This document shows, piece after piece, positions 1 through 7,330 of a stretch of 64,000 nt of DNA. Positions within the stretch are counted from its first letter, which is position 1, and every line of letters begins with the position of its first letter. Origin of the DNA: Bacteroidales bacterium Bact_19. GTDB lineage: Bacteria > Bacteroidota > Bacteroidia > Bacteroidales > ML635J-15. The DNA lies in NCBI GenBank assembly GCA_001603595.1, contig LUZK01000009.1:1-64000 (forward strand), in the 5' to 3' direction. The position numbers and the translations under genes were made by a program. The notes under the pieces were generated by a model. The model was not told where the DNA came from. It saw only the letters and a list, made by a program, of their open reading frames with translations, and made no database searches.

Positions 1-206
1 GTAGTTTCGGATATGAAAAAGAGCATTATGAGATTTCAATGAAGATCGGAGAGCTTGTTTTATTTCCGGCAGTTAGAAAAGCTGTTGATGATGACGAAAT
101 TGTTGTGGCAGCCGGTACAAGTTGCAGATGTCAGATTCAAGACGGAACGGGAGCATATGCTTTACATCCAATCGAAGTATTGTTTAATGCTTTAAAACAA
201 CAATAA
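1..206 (+). CDS. FAD-linked oxidoreductase with Fe-S domain, C-terminal fragment
   Basis: Only the last 67 codons or so lie in the window; the gene enters from the left edge in the frame starting at base 3 and stops at TAA 204-206. The fragment reads AAGTSCRCQIQDGTGAYALHP near its end. That resembles the C-terminus of large FAD/FMN-containing dehydrogenases fused to a cysteine-rich 4Fe-4S domain (glycolate oxidase / YdiJ-like enzymes), where GTSCR..I.DGTGR.ALHP is typical. In that family the FAD domain oxidises a 2-hydroxy acid and the Fe-S part passes the electrons on; the substrate cannot be told from this piece. The call rests on one motif in a short fragment. Confidence 0.6.
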   Translation, partial: SFGYEKEHYEISMKIGELVLFPAVRKAVDDDEIVVAAGTSCRCQIQDGTGAYALHPIEVLFNALKQQ

Positions 207-289
207 AGTATAATTTTATATTATCTTAAGATAAAACCATATTTTATTTGTAAAAGCAATTGTATTTTTGCAAAGAATTTTTGATTGAA

Positions 290-1132
290 ATGACTGATAT
301 AGAAGCTATTAAAATACGCAAATCTGTTCGCAAATACGAAAAACGAGAACTTAGTCCCGAAATTATAAAGGAAATTATTCATTTTATTCAAAATCCTTGT
401 AAGGGACCTTTTGGTAATGAAACAAGATTTATTTTTATTGAAAAACCTGTTGCTAAAGCAAAGGAAAAAGTTCGACTTGGTACTTATGGTTTTATCTCTA
501 ATGCTTTGTATTTTATTGGCGGATGTGTTGAAAAATTTGAATTTTCAGAAGTAGATTACGGTTACTGCCTCGAAAAAATTGTAATACGTCTTACATCAAT
601 GGGGCTTGGAACATGCTGGATTGGAGGAACTTTCAATCGTAAAGACTATGCTAAATTATTGGATTTAAAACCCAACGAAACAATTCCGGCAATAACGCCG
701 GTGGGATATAAAGCCGAAGATAAAACTTTAAGAGAAAAATTAGGACTCACATTCACAGACGGAAGCAAAAGATATAACTTCGACACATTATTTTTTGAGG
801 AAAGTTTAAATAAGCCTTTGATTTTCGATCCTGATGATCCTTATCATAAAGCACTTGAGTGCGTTCGACTTGCTCCCTCAGCAGTAAATAAGCAACCCTG
901 GAGGGTAATTAAGGTGGGAAGTAAATATCACTTTTACCTAAAAAGAGAAAAAATTACTGGAGCTCCTAAATCTACAGATCTTCAAAAAATTGATATGGGA
1001 ATAGCACTATCTAATTTTAAAATGGCTCTAAATGAGTTAAACATCCGCGGGAAGTGGCATATTCATAATCCGAATATTTGTGATCTTGAATACATCATAA
1101 GCTGGATTGACGAAATTCATTTCATGCAATAA
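290..1132 (+). CDS. Nitroreductase family protein (TM1586-like)
   Basis: A 280-residue flavoprotein-type nitroreductase. The N-terminus (IKIRKSVRKYEKRELS) is the classic start of the FMN-binding nitroreductase fold. The GPFGNETRF stretch and the duplicated layout, with a second half beginning near residue 190 (ALECVRLAPSAVNKQPWR), resemble the single-chain TM1586-type nitroreductases. These are presumed to be cytoplasmic FMN oxidoreductases using NAD(P)H; the substrate is unknown. The ORF track begins at TTG 260, but ATG 290 gives the normal family start and lies 18 bases after a TATTTTTGC promoter-like element (262-270), so I chose it. It ends one base before the convergent DUF3592 gene. Family is well supported, substrate is not. 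Confidence 0.8.
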   Translation: MTDIEAIKIRKSVRKYEKRELSPEIIKEIIHFIQNPCKGPFGNETRFIFIEKPVAKAKEKVRLGTYGFISNALYFIGGCVEKFEFSEVDYGYCLEKIVIRLTSMGLGTCWIGGTFNRKDYAKLLDLKPNETIPAITPVGYKAEDKTLREKLGLTFTDGSKRYNFDTLFFEESLNKPLIFDPDDPYHKALECVRLAPSAVNKQPWRVIKVGSKYHFYLKREKITGAPKSTDLQKIDMGIALSNFKMALNELNIRGKWHIHNPNICDLEYIISWIDEIHFMQ

Positions 1133-1133
1133 T

Positions 1134-1655
1134 CTATTCTTCTCCTGTTTTATTTAGTATTTGGGGGTAGTTTTGTTCACATTTGTTTGGTTTTTCATCA
1201 CAAGCCGTTTTCCGAATTTGCAGTAAATTGCTTTTATTAGTTTTTATTACAAGGCAACCTTTAGGATCTATCATTCCAAGTATAACAGCAAATAAAATCA
1301 TTAATGGAACAATACAATAGATTAATGCCGGTAACCAAAATTCTGCAAAATTATAAACAATCCCATCCTCTGGGTGTTTTGGATTATAAATTATTTTTAT
1401 GTAGCTGTCTTTTTCTGCATCAAGAGTTGAATTTCCTTTAATTTTATATTCTTTTCCATCAATTTCATACTTTATTAAGGGAATAGTTTGCAAAACTTCT
1501 TTTGTTTCCTTATCCGAAATAATTTCTAACTCAATAATTTTTCCTGTTGTAAAATTGCTTTTACGAATTTTTTCAAAGCGATTTATTAAATAAAAAGTAA
1601 TAATCAAAAGTATGCTTAATAAAAGCAGATTACCGCGACTAATTCTTATTTTCAT
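1134..1655 (-). CDS. DUF3592-like membrane protein
   Basis: A 173-residue protein with an N-terminal membrane segment (LLLLSILLIITFYLI) and a second one near residues 110-130 (ALIYCIVPLMILFAVILG). Between them is a small beta-rich domain containing the pattern TTGKIIE...PLIKYEIDGKEYKI...VKIIYNPKHPED. This matches the layout of DUF3592 proteins, which have two membrane helices around an external domain. The tail after residue 130 is polar and has a few cysteines. It starts at ATG 1655 and is convergent with the nitroreductase, with a one-base gap. Function is unknown; it is probably an inner-membrane protein with the middle domain outside the cytoplasm. Confidence 0.65.
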   Translation of the reverse strand: MKIRISRGNLLLLSILLIITFYLINRFEKIRKSNFTTGKIIELEIISDKETKEVLQTIPLIKYEIDGKEYKIKGNSTLDAEKDSYIKIIYNPKHPEDGIVYNFAEFWLPALIYCIVPLMILFAVILGMIDPKGCLVIKTNKSNLLQIRKTACDEKPNKCEQNYPQILNKTGEE

Positions 1656-1716
1656 CTTTAACTTTTTTACAATACTATTATGTTGTAAATATATTTTTTT
1701 AATTGATTGAATTGAA

Positions 1717-1725
1717 TATATTTGC
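1717..1725 (+). promoter_or_regulatory. Bacteroidota -7 element upstream of the DUF1015 gene
   Basis: TATATTTGC fits the Bacteroidota -7 consensus TAnnTTTG and lies 34 bases before the ATG at 1759. I do not see a well-placed TTTG -33 partner, so only the -7 element is called. Confidence 0.5.
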
Positions 1726-1758
1726 CGAAATTTAATTAAAAACTAAATAAATTGAGAT

Positions 1759-3006
1759 ATGACAATAGTAAAACCGTTTAAAGGGCTTCGTCCGCCCAAG
1801 GAGATTGTTGAAAGAGTTTCGTGTTTACCTTATGATGTAATGAATAGTGAAGAAGCTGCTCAAATGGCAGCCGGAAAACAGGAATCCTTGTTACACGTTA
1901 CAAGAGCAGAAATTGACTTACCTGCCGGGACAGACATTCATAGCGAAGTCGTTTATGAAAAAGCTGTTGAAAATTTCAAAAAAATGCAGGAAAACGGATG
2001 GCTTAAGGAAGATCCTGAAAGAAGATATTATATTTATGCTCAAACTATGGAAGGCCGTACTCAATACGGTATTGTAGGATGTGCACATTTCGAAGATTAC
2101 TTTAACGGCGTAATCAAAAAGCATGAATTAACTCGTCCCGATAAAGAAGAAGACAGAATGATTCTTACAAAATATACCAATGCCAATATTGAACCTGTAT
2201 TCTTCTCTTACAAAGCTATTGCTGAACTCGACCAAATTGTTGAAAATATAGTAAAAAATCAGGCTCCGGAGTATGATTTTGTCGCAGAAGACGGCTTTGG
2301 ACATCATTTCTGGGTAGTTTATGATCAGGAAACAAATAAGAGAATCGAAGAATTATTTGCAACCAAAGTTCCTTATGTTTATGTTGCTGACGGACACCAT
2401 CGTACAGCAGCAGCTTCAAGAATCGGTAAGGAGAGAGCAGAAAAAAATCCTAACCATACTGGCAACGAAGAATATTGCTATTTTATGGCTGTTTACTTTC
2501 CCGATAATCAATTGAAAATTATTGACTATAATCGTGTTGTTAAAGATCTAAACGGACTTAGTTCAGAAGACTTTATGAATCGTTTAGTACAGGATTTCTT
2601 TGTTCAGGATATGGGAACGGAAATTTACAAACCATCTGCTCATCACGAATTTAGCATGTACCTCGATGGTCACTGGTATAAATTAAATGCAAAACCACAT
2701 ACTTACAACGATAATGATCCTCTTGAAACATTAGACGTAAATGTGCTTTCAAAATATGTTCTTGATAATATTCTCGGTATTTCAGATTTGAGAACAAGCA
2801 AACGAATTGATTTTGTTGGAGGCATCAGAGGTTTGGGAGAATTGAAGAAAAGAGTTGACAGCGGTGAAATGAAAGTTGCTTTTGCGCTTTATCCGGTTTC
2901 TATGGATCAACTCATCAAAATAGCTGATACCGGTAATATCATGCCGCCAAAAACAACCTGGTTTGAGCCAAAACTACGTTCAGGCTTGGTAATTCATAAA
3001 TTATAA
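1759..3006 (+). CDS. DUF1015 family protein
   Basis: A 415-residue cytoplasmic protein that belongs by eye to DUF1015. It opens with IVKPFKGLRPPKEIVERVSCLPYDV and carries the signature VADGHHRTAAASR near residues 209-221. The length is typical for full-length members. The ADGHHR motif resembles the catalytic loop of ParB/SerK-like proteins, so a nucleotide- or phospho-ligand function is often suspected, but the reaction of DUF1015 is not established to my knowledge. No signal peptide or membrane segment is seen. It has its own -7 element and a strong terminator immediately after the stop, so it is probably monocistronic. Confidence 0.85.
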   Translation: MTIVKPFKGLRPPKEIVERVSCLPYDVMNSEEAAQMAAGKQESLLHVTRAEIDLPAGTDIHSEVVYEKAVENFKKMQENGWLKEDPERRYYIYAQTMEGRTQYGIVGCAHFEDYFNGVIKKHELTRPDKEEDRMILTKYTNANIEPVFFSYKAIAELDQIVENIVKNQAPEYDFVAEDGFGHHFWVVYDQETNKRIEELFATKVPYVYVADGHHRTAAASRIGKERAEKNPNHTGNEEYCYFMAVYFPDNQLKIIDYNRVVKDLNGLSSEDFMNRLVQDFFVQDMGTEIYKPSAHHEFSMYLDGHWYKLNAKPHTYNDNDPLETLDVNVLSKYVLDNILGISDLRTSKRIDFVGGIRGLGELKKRVDSGEMKVAFALYPVSMDQLIKIADTGNIMPPKTTWFEPKLRSGLVIHKL

Positions 3007-3023
3007 TATTTCAAAATTATTTC

Positions 3024-3064
3024 AAAAGTTCGTTTTCGGAAACTTCCTGAACGAACTTTTTTTA
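3024..3064 (+). terminator. Intrinsic terminator after the DUF1015 gene
   Basis: An inverted repeat AAAAGTTCGTT ... AACGAACTTTT (3024-3034 with 3050-3060) is followed directly by a T run. It lies just 3' of the DUF1015 stop and just 5' of the next gene's ATG at 3070, so that gene must use a promoter overlapping the terminator or depend on readthrough. Confidence 0.85.
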
Positions 3065-3069
3065 TTTAT

Positions 3070-4185
3070 ATGGACAATATTATTCTATATTTTTTAATTG
3101 CCTTTACAGTAAACTATGTTTTACTGTTCATAATTTTTGCGGTTTTTTTTGCTACACGTAAAATTATAAGTACTGAAAAACAAAATATTATTTCATCTCA
3201 GTATTTTGTAAGTGTAATTATTGCCGTAAGAAACGAAGAAAAAAATATTGAGACTCTTATACAGAGTCTTAAAAACCAAAAAGGGATTAATAACTACGAA
3301 GTTCTTCTTATTGACGATCATTCAGAAGATAGAACTATTGATATAGCTAGGCGTTCAATAGACGATAAATTTCGAGTCTTACAATTGCCTAAGGAAAGGA
3401 TGGGGAAAAAAGAGGCTTTAAAATTCGGATTTTTTAATTCGAATGGAGAGATAATAGCTTTTACTGATGCAGATTGCATTGTACCCGAATATTGGTTATA
3501 TACTTTGCTTAATCAGTTACAAAACACTAACTCACAAATGGTTTGTGGGCCTGTTGAGTTTTATGGAAATAAAAATCTTTTTGCCGAGATTATTAATCTT
3601 GAATTTTTAAGTTTAACAGGAATTGGGGCAGCATCTTTTTTCGTTAATAAACCTTTTATGTGTAACGGTGCGAATTATGCAGTTTATAAAAGTATTTATC
3701 AAGATTCGATGCCATTTATCAAGTACGAGTTTACCTCCGGAGATGATGTTTTTTTGCTGCATAAAGTAAAACAAAACCATAAAATTACGTTTTGCAACTC
3801 GTATGAGGCTATTGTAAAAACTAAAGCACCTGCATCGTTAAAAGAATTTTTTACTCAACGCTTAAGGTGGGGATCAAAAATTAAAGGATATAGGGATTTT
3901 TTTGCTATTTATGTATCCATTACGGGATTTATAATGTCATTTGCAATTTTATTCTCTATAGTAATGATTTTTTTTACAAATAATCCTGATATATATATAT
4001 GGCTAATTTTTTTAAAGTTATCTACAGACTTCTTATTTCTGTTAACCGTAACTGATTTTTATAAACAGAAAAAACTTTTGCGGGTTTTTATTTTGCTTGA
4101 ATTGTTACATCCGATATACATTATCAGCACGGCATTAATTTCTATATTTTACAAGCCTTTGTGGAAGGGCAGAAGAATCAATTAA
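3070..4185 (+). CDS. Glycosyltransferase family 2, membrane-bound, processive-type
   Basis: 371 residues: an N-terminal membrane helix (residues 5-28), a cytoplasmic GT2/GT-A domain (about 46-270) and two or three C-terminal helices. GT2 marks are visible in order: VSVIIAVRNEE at the nucleotide-sugar site, LLIDDHSED, the metal-binding FTDADC, the acid-base region SGDDVFLLHK, and QRLRW. QxxRW is the motif of processive GT2 enzymes that build a chain while exporting it (cellulose or hyaluronan synthase style), although many simpler sugar transferases share it. The product is unknown. It begins 6 bases after a terminator and no other glycan gene is directly linked. The family is certain, the substrate open. 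Confidence 0.85.
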   Translation: MDNIILYFLIAFTVNYVLLFIIFAVFFATRKIISTEKQNIISSQYFVSVIIAVRNEEKNIETLIQSLKNQKGINNYEVLLIDDHSEDRTIDIARRSIDDKFRVLQLPKERMGKKEALKFGFFNSNGEIIAFTDADCIVPEYWLYTLLNQLQNTNSQMVCGPVEFYGNKNLFAEIINLEFLSLTGIGAASFFVNKPFMCNGANYAVYKSIYQDSMPFIKYEFTSGDDVFLLHKVKQNHKITFCNSYEAIVKTKAPASLKEFFTQRLRWGSKIKGYRDFFAIYVSITGFIMSFAILFSIVMIFFTNNPDIYIWLIFLKLSTDFLFLLTVTDFYKQKKLLRVFILLELLHPIYIISTALISIFYKPLWKGRRIN

Positions 4186-4587
4186 TTGAAAAAGGCAGAA
4201 TTTCTTTATATTACTATAATTACTATCCTTTATCAATCAAGTTAAAAGTATCCAGATTTTTAATTGCTAAATACTTTTTGTTAAACTATTGGGAGAATAA
4301 AAATTTTTTTAATCTCAAGAGTATTCGTCTTAGTAAGGTATTCGGGTTTTTCTCAATTTATCGGAAAAAAAGAAGAGTAAAATCCTTTAAAACAAACAAA
4401 CTACACAAACTATAGCGAACATAGTATCACTTAACAACTTTAAAAAATTAAATCACAACTTAAGTAAATGGGATTAAACATATAAGTGTTAAAACCTTTA
4501 ATTAAATGTAATATTTTTGCGTTACAGGAATTATTGTATGAGCTTTAGATTAAATCAAAAACAAACTAAACATCTGAATCATTTTCT
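4186..4587. other. Intergenic stretch without a convincing gene
   Basis: About 400 bases between the glycosyltransferase and the convergent EamA gene. The ORF track offers an 84-codon ORF (4161-4415) with a GTG start inside the glycosyltransferase and a lysine/phenylalanine-rich, low-complexity product that resembles no family I know; I do not call it. A TATTTTTGC element at 4512-4520 looks like a Bacteroidota -7 box, but only a 48-codon ORF (ATG 4538 to TAA 4684) follows, antisense to the end of the EamA gene. Confidence 0.4.
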
Positions 4588-5499
4588 TTACAAAAAAAAC
4601 AATGCTACCCCAAATATAGAAATAATGGTTCCGATTACTTCAAAGGGTTTTATTTTTTCTTTGTTGATTAACATTGATGGATAAATTATTATAACTGGAG
4701 CAAGTGAAGTTAAAGTAGCGGCGATTCCTGCCGAAGTGTGTTTTAGTGCGATTAACGAAAAACTAACTCCTATAAAAGGTCCAATGAACGAACCAAGAGA
4801 TACGGCTCCGATTGCTGGTTTGTTTTTTAATCCCTCAAAAGTTTTTCGCCATAGTTTAAATGATGAAATTATAATTATATAGCCGATTACTCCAGCAATT
4901 ATTCTTATCTGAGTTGATTCAAAAGCATCATATCCTGACATTCCTTTTTTACTGAGGACTAATCCGCCGGCCTGTCCGGCTGCTCCTCCAAATGCAAGCA
5001 AGAATCCTTTTAATCTTTTGAAAAGATTTTTTGCTATGGGTTCTGTATTTTTGTGATTTCTTCGACCAAAATACACTACTATTGCAATACCTGAGATTGT
5101 AACAAACATTGCAAAAACTTGAAAAAAACTCATTTTCTCTTTAAGTAGCAAAATTCCGAAAATTGCAGCCAAAGGAGGTACTAAAGACATCACCAGCATC
5201 GAAAGGCGAGCACCTATTACAACAAATGATTGAAACAACATTATATCTCCAACAACAAAGCCTATAAGTCCGGAAATAAGCAACCAAATCCAATTATTTA
5301 GCGGAATATGTGCAGGGATAATAAATCCTCGTGTTATAAACAGAAATAGACTCATGTAGCCAAGAGCAATAAACATCCTGATCATATTCATCGGTACACT
5401 GCCTATTCTTTTGCCCGCGTATTCGTAACTCAAAGCACTTATCGTCCAGCAAAATGAGGTAAGAATTGCAAAAATTTCACCGTAATAATTATTAAACAT
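4588..5499 (-). CDS. EamA/DMT-family transporter
   Basis: A 303-residue integral membrane protein with about ten hydrophobic helices arranged as two EamA repeats. The first is about residues 7-140, with FAILTSFCWTISALSYEYAGKRIGS at the start. The second is about 165-303, beginning LLAFGGAAGQAGGLVLSKKG. Length and duplication are typical of drug/metabolite transporter exporters in the cytoplasmic membrane. The substrate is not predictable from sequence; relatives export amino acids, nucleosides or other small metabolites. It starts at ATG 5499, and the two-component pair lies upstream on the same strand with a 74-base gap, so co-transcription is possible but not shown. Confidence 0.85.
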   Translation of the reverse strand: MFNNYYGEIFAILTSFCWTISALSYEYAGKRIGSVPMNMIRMFIALGYMSLFLFITRGFIIPAHIPLNNWIWLLISGLIGFVVGDIMLFQSFVVIGARLSMLVMSLVPPLAAIFGILLLKEKMSFFQVFAMFVTISGIAIVVYFGRRNHKNTEPIAKNLFKRLKGFLLAFGGAAGQAGGLVLSKKGMSGYDAFESTQIRIIAGVIGYIIIISSFKLWRKTFEGLKNKPAIGAVSLGSFIGPFIGVSFSLIALKHTSAGIAATLTSLAPVIIIYPSMLINKEKIKPFEVIGTIISIFGVALFFL

Positions 5500-5573
5500 A
5501 AATAAATTTTCGGCAAAATTAAAATTATTTGATTACAGTTAAAGACGAGATTGTGTAATATTTATGGACTTGT

Positions 5574-6623
5574 TTAAATATCTCGCTGTAAAGTAAAAGC
5601 TATTGTTGTTCCAACACCAAGAGTACTTCTTGCGTTTACTTTTTGTCCGTGTGCTTCGATAATATGTTTTACAATAGCAAGTCCTAATCCTGATCCTCCG
5701 CTGTTTAACGATCTGCTTTTGTCAACTCTGTAAAATCTTTCAAAAATCCGAGGTAAATCTTCGGCAGGAATACCAATACCATTATCTGTAATTTCTACAA
5801 GTATGTTCTCATCCATATCAAAAAATTCTGCTTTTACGAAACCTCCTTCGTTGTTATAATTTATGGCATTGATAATTAAATTTGAAAAAACCTGACGAAT
5901 GTACTCTTTATCGCCAATGCAATAATAATTTTTGTCGTAATGTTTAATTATATCGATTTTTATTTTTTTCTCCTTGCTGATTTCTTCCACTGCTTCGATG
6001 CAATCTTTGCATATCTCCACCGGATTGAAGGATTGCATACGTAGTTTAAGTTGACCTGATTCTAACTTTGTAATTGCATCAAGGTCGGTTACAATATTAA
6101 TCATTCGATTAATATTTTTTTCTATCTTTCGTAGATATTTTTCGTTAATGGAATCATCTTTTAATCCTCCTTCGAGCAGTGTGATAGTGTATCCTTGGAT
6201 GTTAAAGATAGGAGTTTTTAACTCATGAGAAACATTTCCCACAAATTCTTTACGATAATTACTTAAGTTTATGATTTCGTTCATTTTTTGTTCTTGTTCT
6301 TCCATCCAGCGATTGACATCTGAATTAACCTGTCTGATGAGGTCTGTTCTATAATTAAATTTTTCGGGATTACCCGGTTTTCCTGTTTTGTGCTGATTAA
6401 TTGTTTTATAGATAAGCCTGATTCTTTTGTAAAGAAATGATAATATCATTGTTCTTAATAAAAGAAAAGAAAAGACAAAAGCTATCAGAAAGAAGATAAT
6501 TGCAATATTCCAATTAACATCGAAACTAAAAATCAAATCTCCAATAAATAATAAAATTCCTATGAATATACTTAAAAACAATGAAAAGTAGAATGAGATA
6601 TTATTTGCACTATATTCTTTCAT
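5574..6623 (-). CDS. Sensor histidine kinase, PhoR-like
   Basis: A 349-residue membrane sensor kinase. Two membrane helices (about residues 10-32 and 38-60) flank almost no periplasmic loop, so sensing is probably within the membrane or through partners. A linker leads to the HisKA box FVGNVSHELKTP with the phospho-accepting His133. The HATPase domain follows, with N box NLIINAINYNNE, G1 DNGIGIPAEDL and G2 GGSGLGLAIV. The closest well-known architecture is PhoR/WalK, without HAMP or PAS that I can recognise. It is one base downstream of its response regulator, so the two are certainly one operon. The signal is unknown; phosphate is only a guess by family. Confidence 0.9.
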   Translation of the reverse strand: MKEYSANNISFYFSLFLSIFIGILLFIGDLIFSFDVNWNIAIIFFLIAFVFSFLLLRTMILSFLYKRIRLIYKTINQHKTGKPGNPEKFNYRTDLIRQVNSDVNRWMEEQEQKMNEIINLSNYRKEFVGNVSHELKTPIFNIQGYTITLLEGGLKDDSINEKYLRKIEKNINRMINIVTDLDAITKLESGQLKLRMQSFNPVEICKDCIEAVEEISKEKKIKIDIIKHYDKNYYCIGDKEYIRQVFSNLIINAINYNNEGGFVKAEFFDMDENILVEITDNGIGIPAEDLPRIFERFYRVDKSRSLNSGGSGLGLAIVKHIIEAHGQKVNARSTLGVGTTIAFTLQRDI

Positions 6624-6624
6624 T

Positions 6625-7317
6625 TTATTCTAAATTAAATTTGTATCCTACAGCTTTTATGGTCGTTATGTAATTGTTGCCGATTTTTTCTCTTAACTTT
6701 TTAATGTGAACATCAATAGTTCTGTCTCCAACAATAACATCATTGCCCCAAACTTTTGAATAAATTTCTTCTCGCGTAAAAACTTTTCCAGGTTGAGAAA
6801 CAAGGAGTTTTAGTAATTTAAACTCTTTCTTAGGCAATGAAATTTCTTTTTTTCCAACATAAACCTTTCTTGACTCGAAATCAATTTTTATATCTCCTGA
6901 TATAAAAATTTTATTTTCAAGATCATCTCTTTTGATTTTTCGTTTCAATAAAGCTTCTATTCTTTTTATTAGAACTGTGGATTTAATTGGTTTGGCTACA
7001 TAATCATCTGCCCCGGACTCAAATCCTATAATTTGACTGTAATCTTCATTCCGAGCTGTTAAAAGACATATAATTACATCATCTAGTTGGGGATTTTCTC
7101 TTAATTCTTTGCAAACATCCATACCATTTTTTTTTGGCATCATTACATCCAGAAGAATTAAATCCGGTTTATGTTTCAAGGATTTTTCAATAGCCTCTTC
7201 TCCATTTTCAGCTGAGTAAACTCTGTAGTTTTCTTTCTTTAGATTATACGATAAAAATTCTAGGATGTCGGGGTCGTCATCAGCTAAAAGGATTTTTGCT
7301 TTATAATTTTTATCCAT
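6625..7317 (-). CDS. Response regulator, OmpR/PhoB family
   Basis: 230 residues with a receiver domain (about 7-120) and a C-terminal winged-helix DNA-binding domain (about 135-228). The acidic pocket DDDPD, the phospho-acceptor Asp57 in LILLDVMMP, the switch threonine in CLLTARNE and Lys109 in YVAKPI are all present. The effector domain has the OmpR-type pattern KEFKLLKLLVSQPGKVFTREEIYSKVWG and ends with the IDVHIKKLREKIG recognition region. It is expected to be phosphorylated by the histidine kinase encoded one base downstream and to regulate transcription as a dimer. Targets are unknown. Confidence 0.92.
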   Translation of the reverse strand: MDKNYKAKILLADDDPDILEFLSYNLKKENYRVYSAENGEEAIEKSLKHKPDLILLDVMMPKKNGMDVCKELRENPQLDDVIICLLTARNEDYSQIIGFESGADDYVAKPIKSTVLIKRIEALLKRKIKRDDLENKIFISGDIKIDFESRKVYVGKKEISLPKKEFKLLKLLVSQPGKVFTREEIYSKVWGNDVIVGDRTIDVHIKKLREKIGNNYITTIKAVGYKFNLE

Positions 7318-7330
7318 ATTGGCAAAATTA

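Noticed and set aside
4161-4415. 84-codon ORF after the glycosyltransferase
   Set aside because: GTG start inside the previous gene, low-complexity Lys/Phe/Leu product, no family resemblance.
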